Origin: DASRAP01 sp035277145
GTDB lineage: Bacteria > Gemmatimonadota > Gemmatimonadetes > Gemmatimonadales > Gemmatimonadaceae
Length of the DNA: 64,000 nucleotides
Direction of reading: 5' to 3'
NCBI GenBank assembly: GCA_035277145.1
Contig: DATELA010000024.1
Location: forward strand, 1 to 64,000
The position numbers and the translations under genes were made by a program. The notes below the pieces were generated by a model. That model saw nothing but the letters and a program-made list of their open reading frames with translations. It searched no databases and was not told the DNA's origin. Below, in pieces: positions 26,709 to 35,476 of this stretch (position 1 is the first letter of the stretch; every line of letters begins with the position of its first letter).

Positions 26709-27448
26709 TTCGCGAACGCGCGCGGACCGTACTGGCGGATGTCGCCGCAGGACGACGGTCGCCAGACGACGCGCTCGATGCGCTGGGCGCGGCACCTTTT
26801 GAAGAACTTGGCTTCGCCACGCTCGACCATCATCGCGCGCTGCGACAAGGCGTGCCCGAGGTTGTGTTCGCGCCCGGAAAAACAGCCGACGAGATTGTCG
26901 CGATTGCGGATCGCGTGATGGAGCGCGACGGTGGGTTTCTCGTCACGCGCGTCGACGCAGCGCAAGCGGCGTCACTGCGCGCGCGGTTTCCCGACGCGCA
27001 TTACAACGAACGTGGTCGCACTGTGCGTACGGGCGGGAACGACGCGCGTGCGCGTGGACCGTTGCTGATCATCACAGCGGGCACGAGCGACCTGGCGGTC
27101 GCCGAGGAGTGTGCGGAGTGCGCGCTGGCCTGCGGTATCAATGTTGAGCGCGCGACGGACGTGGGCGTGGCCGGGCTGCACCGGCTTTCGTTGCACACCG
27201 ACGCGATCGCGCGCGCGCGCGCGATCGTGGTAATCGCGGGGATGGATGGCGCGTTGCCGTCTGTCATTGGCGGACTGGCGCGCGTTCCTGTCATAGCCGT
27301 TCCAACGAGTGTGGGGTACGGAGCATCGTTCGAGGGGCTAGCGGCGCTGCTAACCATGCTGAACTCCTGCGCGGCTGGCGTTGTCGTAACGAACATCGAC
27401 AACGGATTCGGTGCGGCAATGGCCGTCGCGCGACTGCTGCTCGACTAA
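26705..27448 (+). CDS. larB: LarB-type carboxylase (nickel-pincer cofactor synthesis)
   Basis: LarB carboxylates and hydrolyses nicotinic acid adenine dinucleotide, the first step towards the nickel-pincer nucleotide of lactate racemase. The 247-aa protein has the AIR-carboxylase (PurE-like) C-terminal domain with ITAGTSDLAVAEECAECALA and AIPTSVGYGASFEG-like segment VPTSVGYGASFEGLAALLTM. The N-terminal LDHHRALRQGVPEVVFAPGK segment is LarB-specific. larC and larE are not nearby. The gene starts at GTG overlapping dus. Confidence 0.88.
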   Translation: MIRERARTVLADVAAGRRSPDDALDALGAAPFEELGFATLDHHRALRQGVPEVVFAPGKTADEIVAIADRVMERDGGFLVTRVDAAQAASLRARFPDAHYNERGRTVRTGGNDARARGPLLIITAGTSDLAVAEECAECALACGINVERATDVGVAGLHRLSLHTDAIARARAIVVIAGMDGALPSVIGGLARVPVIAVPTSVGYGASFEGLAALLTMLNSCAAGVVVTNIDNGFGAAMAVARLLLD

Positions 27449-27454
27449 CAACAG

Positions 27455-29074
27455 ATGCTCTGGCTCGCGGTCTTCGTCGCCGGAATCGGATTCGGCGCCG
27501 TCGCGGTGTATGCGTTGACCGAACGTCGGATCGCCCCGAAGCCGAGACGCATCTCGGGAGAGGGAGGTCGCGAGCGGTCGACCACTCCTGTGTCAGTGCT
27601 CTTGGGCGAAGAGACGCGCGAGATTCGCTCCCTGACGGACCCCGGATTTGCCGCGCTGGGTAACGAGTTGCTTCGTGACATCATGGCGCAGCACGGCGCA
27701 AGCGCGGCCGGCATTTGGCGTGGACGAGAGGGCACGATGCATCTCGCTGAAGTTGTCGGGGATCGCGGAATTGCCGACGGCATGGACCACGTGCTGCAAC
27801 CGATGCTTGCCTGGAGCATGCGCGAAGAAGTCGTGCACCTCGGTCCCGACGGTGACGCTCCGCTCGCGGCCGTGGCTCCGCTCGGCGCGGTGGACGGGCG
27901 TCCGACGGGTGCAGTCGCGCTGATGTTCGATCAAGTGTTCGTTGGCGATCGCGACGCGTTGAAAGCGTGGATGCGCCGGCACGGCGAGCAAGTCGGGCTC
28001 ATGCTCGAGCTCCTTCGAACGCACGGTGAGCTGGCGAAAACGAACAAGCGCACGCGAGGGATGCTGCGCGAGCTGCGGAAGCTCGACGGCGACGATCTCT
28101 CCGTCGATCTCGGCGCCCGATTGTGCGCAATGATCGAACAGTTGACCGGCGCGGACGGTTCAGCGCTTGTTCGCTGGGATCCGGACACAATGATGGGCCT
28201 TGTCGTCGTCGCGGATGGCACGTGCGCCAAGTACGCGGGCTCAACGGTGGATGAAGATTCGCTTGCCGGGTCGGCGTGTCGGGAGAACATCGCGCAGCTG
28301 TGGCATGAAGTCAGTCGCCGCGGCGAAGGGCCGGAGGCGCTGTTTTCGGCGGCGCTGCCCACGCAGACTGGCTGCGTCCTCGTGCAGCCGTTGCAGCGCG
28401 CCACCACGGTGATTGGTGCCGTCGTCGCGACGCACTCCGAACCTGGCGCGCTCGGGCCGGCAGAACTTCGCGCCCTCGCCTTGTTCGATGCGGTTGCGTC
28501 CTCGCGACTCGCCAGCGCATGGCGGCTCGAAGAAGTCACGCGACGTGCACTCGTCGACGGTCTCACGGGATTGACGAATCGCGTCGGCTTCGAAGCGCAC
28601 ATGCACACGGCACTCGGCGAACACATGCGGTACCAATGGGAAGTATCGCTCGTCATCGTCGACGTCGATCATTTCAAGCGTGTGAACGACACGCACGGTC
28701 ACGAAGTTGGTGACGCCGTGTTGCGCGCAATTGCGGCGACGCTCGAAGAGGGGATTCGCGCAACCGACGTTGCTGCGCGCGTCGGCGGTGAAGAAATGGC
28801 GCTCATTCTGAAAGACACCGGCGTTGACGGTGCGATGGAACTCGCCGAGCGTCTGCGCGCGGGAATTGCGGCGCAGCGGATTCCGTTTGGTGCCGATGAA
28901 ATTCGCGTCACCGCGAGCTTCGGCGTTGCGACTTATCCGACGGAAGTGAAGGACTGGGAGGCGCTGTATCGCAGCGCGGATCGCGCGCTCTACGAAGCGA
29001 AAGCGGCCGGGCGAAATCAGGTTCGTGGGCAGACCGGCCCGGTCGATCCACCGCCCGTCGTTTCGACGACATAG
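27455..29074 (+). CDS. Membrane-anchored GAF-GGDEF protein (probable diguanylate cyclase)
   Basis: The 539-aa protein has one N-terminal membrane segment (about residues 2-22). A first GAF-like region spans roughly 50-190 and a second GAF domain roughly 200-345. The C-terminal GGDEF domain holds LTGLTNRVGFEAHMHTALGE and the active-site loop G444-G-E-E-M448. The usual last residue of that loop is Phe, so the loop is a mild variant, but the metal and substrate residues are kept. It likely makes c-di-GMP in response to a ligand. It follows larB by 6 bases. Confidence 0.88.
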   Translation: MLWLAVFVAGIGFGAVAVYALTERRIAPKPRRISGEGGRERSTTPVSVLLGEETREIRSLTDPGFAALGNELLRDIMAQHGASAAGIWRGREGTMHLAEVVGDRGIADGMDHVLQPMLAWSMREEVVHLGPDGDAPLAAVAPLGAVDGRPTGAVALMFDQVFVGDRDALKAWMRRHGEQVGLMLELLRTHGELAKTNKRTRGMLRELRKLDGDDLSVDLGARLCAMIEQLTGADGSALVRWDPDTMMGLVVVADGTCAKYAGSTVDEDSLAGSACRENIAQLWHEVSRRGEGPEALFSAALPTQTGCVLVQPLQRATTVIGAVVATHSEPGALGPAELRALALFDAVASSRLASAWRLEEVTRRALVDGLTGLTNRVGFEAHMHTALGEHMRYQWEVSLVIVDVDHFKRVNDTHGHEVGDAVLRAIAATLEEGIRATDVAARVGGEEMALILKDTGVDGAMELAERLRAGIAAQRIPFGADEIRVTASFGVATYPTEVKDWEALYRSADRALYEAKAAGRNQVRGQTGPVDPPPVVSTT

Positions 29075-29161
29075 CACGGCACGGGGACGCAACGCAGAGC
29101 TTTTCGCAAAGTTTGGCGGTGTTTCTCCTCGCAATTCGCACTTCAACGTTCCCTTCGCACT

Positions 29162-29188
29162 TTGTAGTCGCGACGACCGCGTTATTTT
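29162..29188 (+). promoter_or_regulatory. Weak candidate promoter of the tmRNA gene
   Basis: TTGTAG and TATTTT are spaced by 15 bases, and the second box ends 20 bases before the mature tmRNA 5' end. The spacing is short and the match only fair. The rest of the 133 bases between the GGDEF gene and the tmRNA shows nothing else. Confidence 0.25.
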
Positions 29189-29207
29189 GAGGACGAAGGT
29201 TGTAGAA

Positions 29208-29565
29208 GGGGGCGACTGGCTTCGACGGGGTAGGTGAAGCTGTGGCTGCGTGCCCAGGTCTCGAGCCCTGGTGAATCCCTCGAGAAAACCACAACTGCCA
29301 ACTCAAACCTGGCCCTGGCTGCGTAAGCGTTAATTCGCTTGCAATGCCTTGCTCACTGAGAAGCCCGCCCGGGGCGGCTCTTTGAGTATCGCAATACCGG
29401 GATAGCCTGCCGTCGCGCTCTCCGGCGGCGGGCGAAACTCTAGAGAGCTTGTTCGAACGTGGGTTGCCCCTCGGCCAGCGTTCGGAGACCTCAACTGAAG
29501 GGCTACGCACGTAGACGCTGTGGTCGATCTCATCCCGGACCGGGGTTCGATTCCCCGCGCCTCCA
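29208..29565 (+). ncRNA. ssrA: Transfer-messenger RNA
   Basis: tmRNA rescues ribosomes stalled on broken mRNA. The 5' end GGGGGCGACTGGCTTCGACG is diagnostic. Its first seven bases pair with CGCCTCC at 29558-29564 (one G-U pair), forming the acceptor stem. The T arm is CGGGG-TTCGATT-CCCCG at 29541-29557. A tag reading frame at 29297-29326 gives ANSNLALAA followed by TAA, ending in the LAA degron recognised by ClpXP-type proteases. The 3' CCA is not encoded. Length is about 358 nt. Confidence 0.93.
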
Positions 29566-29572
29566 CTGTTTT

Positions 29573-29640
29573 GAGAAGACGAGAAGACGAGAAGACGAGA
29601 AGACGAGAAGACGAGAAGACGAGAAGGCGAGAAGACGAGA
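29573..29640 (+). repeat. Eight-copy GAGAAGAC tandem repeat
   Basis: Eight full 8-bp units (unit 7 reads GAGAAGGC) and a half unit fill the space between the tmRNA end and the NTF2-like gene. The purine-rich array stops 8 bases before the ATG of that gene. Its perfect periodicity suggests slippage and copy-number variation. No protein or RNA gene is apparent in it. Confidence 0.9.
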
Positions 29641-29648
29641 CATACGCC

Positions 29649-30218
29649 ATGCACCGAGCACTCGTTCTCACATCCGTTATCGCACCGCTGATCGCGGCGC
29701 CGCACGTGCACGCGCAAGCGGCGTCATCGCCGCCGGCGGTTACAACGCCGACGATTCCGGCGGACAGTGCTGACGTCGCGACACTGGAGTCGACGGTGAA
29801 GGCGTTGTACGACGTCATCTCTGGGCCGGCCGGTCAGGTGCGCAACTGGAATCGCTTTCGTTCACTGTTTGTGCCTGGCGCGCGATTGATTCCGACGGGT
29901 GGCGGTCGCGGCGGTGCGCCCGCGACAGCGCGTGTGCTCACGCCGGACGAATACGCGGCGCTGAGCGGTCCTCAACTCGAGCGCAATGGGTTTTTCGAAC
30001 GTGAGATTTCCCGCGTCGTCGAATCCTTCGGCCGCGTGACGCACGTGTTCAGCACGTACGAGTCGCGTCGTACGGCGAGTGACGCGCAACCGTTTGCGCG
30101 CGGTATCAACAGCATACAGTTGCTCAACGACGGAAAACGCTGGTGGATCGTGACGGTGTACTGGGACTCCGAGCGACCGGACAATCCCATTCCACCGAAG
30201 TACCTCAACGGCAAGTAA
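29649..30218 (+). CDS. Secreted NTF2-like-fold protein of unknown function
   Basis: The 189-aa protein has a signal peptide of about 23 residues ending in HVHAQ. A compact domain of about 130 residues follows. Its pattern resembles NTF2/SnoaL-like domains: an N-terminal helix with VKALYDVISGP, then NWNRFRSLFVPGARLI, and a C-terminal strand LNDGKRWWIVTVYWDSE. The next gene encodes a paralogue with the same segments. It starts right after the GAGAAGAC array. The function is not known, and a small-molecule binding or enzymatic pocket is possible. Confidence 0.75.
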   Translation: MHRALVLTSVIAPLIAAPHVHAQAASSPPAVTTPTIPADSADVATLESTVKALYDVISGPAGQVRNWNRFRSLFVPGARLIPTGGGRGGAPATARVLTPDEYAALSGPQLERNGFFEREISRVVESFGRVTHVFSTYESRRTASDAQPFARGINSIQLLNDGKRWWIVTVYWDSERPDNPIPPKYLNGK

Positions 30219-30253
30219 TCGCGACGGATATCACGCTGCACTGAGAGGCTCTC

Positions 30254-31156
30254 ATGATGCGACTTACCCCAACGCTGATGTTGCTGGCAGTTACGACGGT
30301 GTCAGCGCAGACCACAAAGCCGAACACCGTCGGACGTCCTCTCACCGACCGATTCCCGACGCGCACGCTGCCCGAGCCGACGATGCCCGGTGAGCGGCCG
30401 GTGGCGCCGAAGCCCACGGCAAAACCGCGCAACGTGGTGTACGTGCCGGCACCCTATGGCTACTACTACGACTACGGGTACAGGCAGACGCGGCCGCAGG
30501 ACGTGACAGTCAATGTCACCAACGTCATTCAGCAGCCTGCACCAGTCGCGTACGCGCCCGTCATAAGTGTTGCGGATGCCGCCGCGTATTTCGGCGCTCG
30601 CGGACCCGCGCGCTACTGGGGTAGCGAGGCCGGGAACGCTGAGGAGCGGGTGACACTCGTCGAAGGCAGGCCACCACGAGATGTCGACCTTATCGAACCC
30701 GCTCGCGCTGATGTTGCGTCGCTCGATGCCATCGTCGCCGCGTACTACGACGTGCAATCGGGTCCACGTGGAACGCCCCGCAATTGGGATCGCTTCAGTT
30801 CGCTCTTTGCGAGCGATGCTCGCCTGACTCGCGTTCGCGGTGAAGGCGCCGATCGCCGTCCGTCCGTGATGACGCCCGACGACTACCGCTCGATCGTTAC
30901 GATCGACCTCGAACAGGGCGTATTCGCGCGCGAGGTCTCGCGAAAGGTCGAGCAGTTCGGCTCCGTCGCGCAGGTGTTCAGTACCTACGAGTACCGTCGC
31001 ATGGCGACGGACAGCACCGCGTTTGCGCGCGGTATCAACAGCTTGCAGTTGATGAACGACGGCACGCGATGGTGGATCACGAGCGTCTCATGGGACGAAG
31101 AACGCGCGAACAACCGCATTCCCGCGAAGTATTTGCCGACGACGCGCAGCCGTTAA
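30254..31156 (+). CDS. Secreted NTF2-like-fold protein with Pro/Tyr-rich N-terminal region
   Basis: The 300-aa protein has a short signal peptide (to about residue 18, VSAQ), a proline-rich linker, and a Tyr-rich patch YGYYYDYGYRQ near residue 75. Its C-terminal domain (about residues 150-290) matches the preceding gene: AAYYDVQSGPRGTPRNWDRF, FAREVSRKVEQFGSVAQVFS and MNDGTRWWITSVSWDEER. The two genes are a tandem duplication, and this copy gained an N-terminal extension. GAGAGG lies about 5 bases upstream of the ATG. Its end overlaps the convergent gene by four bases. The function is unknown. Confidence 0.75.
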   Translation: MMRLTPTLMLLAVTTVSAQTTKPNTVGRPLTDRFPTRTLPEPTMPGERPVAPKPTAKPRNVVYVPAPYGYYYDYGYRQTRPQDVTVNVTNVIQQPAPVAYAPVISVADAAAYFGARGPARYWGSEAGNAEERVTLVEGRPPRDVDLIEPARADVASLDAIVAAYYDVQSGPRGTPRNWDRFSSLFASDARLTRVRGEGADRRPSVMTPDDYRSIVTIDLEQGVFAREVSRKVEQFGSVAQVFSTYEYRRMATDSTAFARGINSLQLMNDGTRWWITSVSWDEERANNRIPAKYLPTTRSR

Positions 31157-31419
31157 GGTTGCGCGTCGGTCGGCGCGCGTGATCGTTGCGTGCGCCGGTC
31201 CTCGAGCCATCGCTCGAAGACGAACACGGTGACGAATGCGAAGAACGCGGGAACGATCCACACCTGAATCGTTTGCGTCCAGGCGTCGATAAAGGGCGTC
31301 CATGAGTCAGCACCTGGACCCGATAGGCGATTGCGTCGCCCCATGCGGAACGCAAAGTACGTACTTCCGGATAGCCAGACTATGAAGCCGGTCAAGCCGG
31401 GAAAGATGAACCGCTTCAC
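31153..31419 (-). CDS. Small two-helix membrane protein
   Basis: The 88-aa product has two hydrophobic segments (about residues 5-25 and 52-70) separated by a polar loop, and a basic C-terminal tail. It lies 30 bases downstream of purF on the same strand and starts at GTG. I do not recognise a family. It could be the last gene of the purine-phospholipid chain. Its 3' end overlaps the convergent NTF2-like gene by four bases. Confidence 0.5.
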   Translation of the reverse strand: MKRFIFPGLTGFIVWLSGSTYFAFRMGRRNRLSGPGADSWTPFIDAWTQTIQVWIVPAFFAFVTVFVFERWLEDRRTQRSRAPTDAQP

Positions 31420-31449
31420 GCGGGCTTCGTTCTCGCGTTCGCTCAGCGA

Positions 31450-32826
31450 TTATTGGCGGCCGGCGCGATCCTGATCTGCGGATCGTGGAGGAGCAATCGG
31501 GTATTTGCCGGAGAAGCACGCGTGGCAGAAACCTGAAGGACCGTCCGGCACAGCATTGAGCATCGCGTCGAGCGACAGGTACGCCAGTGAATCCACGCCG
31601 ATTGTTTTGGCGATCTCGGGAACGGTCTGGTTCGCTGCGATCAGCTCACGGCGCGTAGGAATGTCGATGCCGTAATAGCACGGGCCCGTGATCGGTGGTG
31701 ACGCAACGCGCATGTGCACTTCGCGTGCGCCGGCACCGCGCACGAGCGCGACCAAGCCGCGCGTTGTTGTTCCGCGCACGATCGAATCATCGATCATGAC
31801 GACGCTCTTGCCTTCCAGCACCTGACGCACCGGATTGTACTTCACGCGTACTTTCGCGGTGCGTCCTTCTTGCGTCGGCTGAATGAACGTGCGTCCGATG
31901 TAGTGATTGCGAATGAGTGCGTGCTCGAGTCGCAATCCTGATTCTTCGGAATAACCCAGCGCGGCGGCGTTCGACGAATCCGGAACTGCAAACACGAGGT
32001 CAGCACCTTTGCACGGAGCTTCACGCGCGAGCGCCCGTCCGAGTGCGCGTCGCGCGCGATCAACGGAACCACCGAAGATGAAGCTATCCGGGCGCGCGAA
32101 ATACACGTATTCGAAAACGCACCGGTTGAGCGGAGGATTTCCGAACGGCTTGATCGAGCGCACGCCACCAGAATCGACCGCGACGATCTCGCCAGCATCG
32201 AGCGTGCGCACGACGGTCGCGCCGACGATGTCGAGCGCGCATGTCTCGGACGCGAATACGATGGACTCGCCGAGTTTGCCCATGACGAGCGGTCGCCATC
32301 CGCGCGGATCGCGCGCGGCAAGCAGGGTTCCACCGATCGTCACGATCAGCGAGTACGCGCCCTCCACATTCGAGAGCGCTTCAGCGAGCATGTCTTCGGG
32401 CTTGCCCGGTTTTGCCCGAGCGAGCTGATGGACAATGACTTCCGAATCCATCGTCGATCCGAAGATCGAGCCCTCTGCTTCGAGTTTCGCGCGAATCGCG
32501 TCGGCGTTTGTGAGGTTGCCGTTGTGCGCGAGCGAAATGTGACCGCCTTTGAAACGCACGAATACCGGCTGCGCATTCTCGAGCACTGATGATCCGGCTG
32601 TCGAGTAGCGCGTGTGACCAATTGCCACTGAACCGGACAGCGTCGCGATGTCGTTCGACGTGAACACTTCCGACACGAGGCCCATGCGCCGAACAACTTC
32701 GGCGTGCGTGCCGTTCACCGAAACGATGCCCGCGGACTCTTGTCCGCGATGCTGCAGCGAGAAAAGTCCCAGTTGAACGAGACTCGCTGCGTCAGGCCGC
32801 CCTTGAACGCCGAATATTCCGCACAT
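31450..32826 (-). CDS. purF: Amidophosphoribosyltransferase
   Basis: PurF makes 5-phosphoribosylamine from PRPP and glutamine, the first step of purine synthesis. The 458-aa protein begins MCGIFGVQG, so Cys2 is the glutaminase nucleophile with no propeptide. The PRPP-binding motif VVMIDDSIVRGTTTRGL lies near residue 345. The region HRGQESAGIV and GHTRYSTAG are also typical. It follows purL by 12 bases. Confidence 0.96.
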   Translation of the reverse strand: MCGIFGVQGRPDAASLVQLGLFSLQHRGQESAGIVSVNGTHAEVVRRMGLVSEVFTSNDIATLSGSVAIGHTRYSTAGSSVLENAQPVFVRFKGGHISLAHNGNLTNADAIRAKLEAEGSIFGSTMDSEVIVHQLARAKPGKPEDMLAEALSNVEGAYSLIVTIGGTLLAARDPRGWRPLVMGKLGESIVFASETCALDIVGATVVRTLDAGEIVAVDSGGVRSIKPFGNPPLNRCVFEYVYFARPDSFIFGGSVDRARRALGRALAREAPCKGADLVFAVPDSSNAAALGYSEESGLRLEHALIRNHYIGRTFIQPTQEGRTAKVRVKYNPVRQVLEGKSVVMIDDSIVRGTTTRGLVALVRGAGAREVHMRVASPPITGPCYYGIDIPTRRELIAANQTVPEIAKTIGVDSLAYLSLDAMLNAVPDGPSGFCHACFSGKYPIAPPRSADQDRAGRQ

Positions 32827-32838
32827 CGGTGAAGCTTC

Positions 32839-35130
32839 TTAAACCCCCGCGTTAGCCGTTTCGCTGGCTGGCGCCGGCGCCCGCATACGCGCCGGAATGG
32901 ATTCGTGATATGCACGCGCCAGGCGCGACGCAGGCGCGCGCATTTCGCGCGTGCCCAGTCGCATCGTAATTCCGTCGTCGGCAGGCGTGACCGTTCCGAT
33001 GCGCCGTGCGGGCACGCCCCAATGCGCGGCTAATGCGAGCACGGCGTCAGGGGACTCCGTCGACACCACCACACGCGCCTGCGCTTCGCCGAACAGCAGC
33101 GCGCGCGCGGAAAGATGTGCCCATGCGCTGAGGTCAACCGTGAGCCCGAACTGGCGCTCTTCGTCGCCCAGTGCGCATTCGGCGAGCGCAACGGCGAGTC
33201 CGCCATCGCTGACGTCGTGCGCAGAACGCACGTGGCCGGCTTTTATCGCAGCGAGCAACGTCTCGATCACTGCCCGTTCACGCGCGAGGTCGCACCGAGG
33301 TGGCGCTCCCGCGACTTCGCCGTGAATGGTGAGCAGGTACTCACTTGCGCCCAATTCACTCGTTGGTTCGCCGAGCAAAACGATGGCGTCGCCGGTGCGG
33401 CGGAAATGACTCACGGTTGCGTGTCCGACGTCGTCGAGCACGCCGACCATACCGATGACCGGCGTCGGATAGACTGCGCCCTTGGGACTCTCGTTGTAGA
33501 GCGAGACGTTGCCACCGGTAACGGGCGTTTCGAGCGCGCGGCACGCATCGCCCATGCCGAGCACGGCCTCGCGGAATTGGTAGAAGGTTTCGGGTTTCGT
33601 TGGATTCCCGAAGTTCAGGCAGTTCGTGATCGCGACGGGACGCGCGCCGACACACGCAACGTTGCGTGCCGCTTCAGCAACCGCGATGCGTCCACCTTCG
33701 CGCGGATCGAGATACACGTATCGTCCGTTGCCGTCTGTCTTGGCCGCGATGCCGCGGTTCGTTCCGCGCAACCGCAGTACCGCTGCATCACCACCAGGCG
33801 CGACGACTGTGTTCGTGCGAACCGTGGAGTCATACTGTCGATACACCCACGTCTTGCTCGCGATCGTCGGTGAGCGCAGCAATTGCTCGAGCGTCCACGC
33901 CAGATCGCGTTCCTCAGGCCGTTCCGCGATTGCGTGTACGTCGCGCTCGCGTCGCGCAATGATCGCCGCGCCCTCGCGCGCCTCAGGCGTGTACATCGGA
34001 CAATCGGTCACCAACCGGGTGCCGGGAAACTCGGCCACGACGCGCTCGCCTTCCGTCACACGATACACGGGCTCCGCAATCACTTCGCCGATGACCGCAG
34101 CGTTGAGGTCCCAGCGCTCCAGAATCGCACGTACATCGTTCTCATGTCCGCGCTTCGCGACGACGAGCATGCGCTCCTGCGACTCGCTCAGCAGGATCTC
34201 GTACGGCGTCATGTGCTCTTCGCGGACCGGCACCTTGGTCACGTCGATCGTGACGCCGACGTCGCCGCGCGCAGCCATTTCCGCCGACGATGAGGTCAGA
34301 CCCGCCGCGCCCATATCCTGAATGGCGACGATGTGACCGCTCGCGATGAGTTCGAGCGACGCTTCGAGCAGCAGTTTTTCCGTGAACGGGTCGCCGACCT
34401 GTACGCGTGGACGTTTCGCGTCGCTCGCTTCGGACAAGTCTTCGGACGCAAACGACGCACCGTGAATGCCGTCGCGACCAGTGCGTGCGCCAACCGCGAT
34501 GATTGGATTACCGACGCCGCTCGCTTTGGCGCGAATCAGTTCGTGCTCGCGCATCACGCCGACGCACATCGCGTTGACCAGCGGATTGTGTTCGTATGCC
34601 GGGTCGAACACAACTTCGCCGCCGATATTTGGAACACCGATGCAATTACCGTAGTCGCCGACGCCTTTCACGACTCCGGCAAACAGGTATCGCACGCGCG
34701 GTGAATCGAGGCTGCCGAACCGAAGGGAATCGAGCACCGCGATCGGGCGTGCACCCATCGTGAACACGTCGCGCAGAATTCCGCCGACGCCCGTTGCGGC
34801 GCCCTGGTACGGCTCCACGGCGGACGGGTGATTATGCGACTCGATCTTGAATGCCACGGCGAGTCCGTCGCCGATGGCGATCACGCCGGCGTTTTCACCC
34901 GGACCTTGCAGGACGTGCGGGCCTTTGGTCGGCAGCGTCTTGAGGACGGGCCGCGAATGCTTGTACGAACAGTGCTCGCTCCACAACGCGCTCACGATGC
35001 CGAGCTCAGTGAACGTTGGTTCACGGCCGAGCATTTGCCGCAAAACTTCGAACTCGCCCGGGGTCAGTCCGTGCTCTGCAACAAGCGCGGGAGTGATCGC
35101 CGGGTCGCCGGGGCGGGGAAGCGGGGGCAC
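32839..35130 (-). CDS. purL: Phosphoribosylformylglycinamidine synthase large subunit
   Basis: PurL is the ATP-dependent synthetase subunit that works with PurQ and PurS to make FGAM. The GTG at 35130 gives 763 aa, the usual size of the small-type PurL. This start overlaps the stop of the zinc-ribbon gene by one base, and longer starts would only read through that gene. Motifs include SALWSEHCSYKHSRP, EPYQGAATGVGGILRD, DMGAAGLTSSSAEMA and LNFGNPTKPE. It is followed by purF. Confidence 0.95.
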   Translation of the reverse strand: MPPLPRPGDPAITPALVAEHGLTPGEFEVLRQMLGREPTFTELGIVSALWSEHCSYKHSRPVLKTLPTKGPHVLQGPGENAGVIAIGDGLAVAFKIESHNHPSAVEPYQGAATGVGGILRDVFTMGARPIAVLDSLRFGSLDSPRVRYLFAGVVKGVGDYGNCIGVPNIGGEVVFDPAYEHNPLVNAMCVGVMREHELIRAKASGVGNPIIAVGARTGRDGIHGASFASEDLSEASDAKRPRVQVGDPFTEKLLLEASLELIASGHIVAIQDMGAAGLTSSSAEMAARGDVGVTIDVTKVPVREEHMTPYEILLSESQERMLVVAKRGHENDVRAILERWDLNAAVIGEVIAEPVYRVTEGERVVAEFPGTRLVTDCPMYTPEAREGAAIIARRERDVHAIAERPEERDLAWTLEQLLRSPTIASKTWVYRQYDSTVRTNTVVAPGGDAAVLRLRGTNRGIAAKTDGNGRYVYLDPREGGRIAVAEAARNVACVGARPVAITNCLNFGNPTKPETFYQFREAVLGMGDACRALETPVTGGNVSLYNESPKGAVYPTPVIGMVGVLDDVGHATVSHFRRTGDAIVLLGEPTSELGASEYLLTIHGEVAGAPPRCDLARERAVIETLLAAIKAGHVRSAHDVSDGGLAVALAECALGDEERQFGLTVDLSAWAHLSARALLFGEAQARVVVSTESPDAVLALAAHWGVPARRIGTVTPADDGITMRLGTREMRAPASRLARAYHESIPARMRAPAPASETANAGV

Positions 35131-35432
35131 TACTCTTTTAGTCCAAACAGCGAGCGAACGAAGCCGCCAACTCGCGAGGTGTCGATGCGAGCAATCAGAT
35201 CGATTTCTCCCGCATCGAGAAACACACCGTGACACTCCGTACACACGTCGATTTTCACGCTGTGGTACTCGCGCTCCTTCAGATCGGCGCCGCACTTGGG
35301 GCACTTCATGTAGTGCGAAGATCGCTCAGCGCGTTTGCGCTCCGCATCAAGACGCGTGCGCTGCTCAGCGATCATCTCCATGTCGCGCTTCTTGAAGTAC
35401 TCGTCTTCAGAACGGCTTGGCTTCTCGTCCAT
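35130..35432 (-). CDS. Zinc-ribbon protein (TFIIB-type zinc finger)
   Basis: The 100-aa protein has a charged N-terminal helix, then a single zinc ribbon with C44, C47, C64 and C67 (CPKCGADL and CTECHGVFLDAGE). It ends with the hydrophobic-basic segment RVGGFVRSLFGLKE. The family is widespread and uncharacterised. It is placed between the BamE-like gene and purL, within the purine chain. A metal-dependent regulatory or assembly role is possible but unproven. Confidence 0.8.
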   Translation of the reverse strand: MDEKPSRSEDEYFKKRDMEMIAEQRTRLDAERKRAERSSHYMKCPKCGADLKEREYHSVKIDVCTECHGVFLDAGEIDLIARIDTSRVGGFVRSLFGLKE

Positions 35433-35476
35433 TAGTGCTGATGCGGAAAGTGTGCGTGGAAGGTTGCGTGCAGACG

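Noticed and set aside
29573..29640. Possible CRISPR array
   Set aside because: The 8-bp units are contiguous and have no spacers; no cas genes are present.
28908..29818. Minus-strand frames with repeated SSRLLVF segments
   Set aside because: They translate the tmRNA gene and the GAGAAGAC repeat, so the repeated peptide is an artefact of the DNA repeat.
35131..35304. N-terminal extension of purL
   Set aside because: The extra residues are translated from the zinc-ribbon gene in another frame and are not homologous to PurL.
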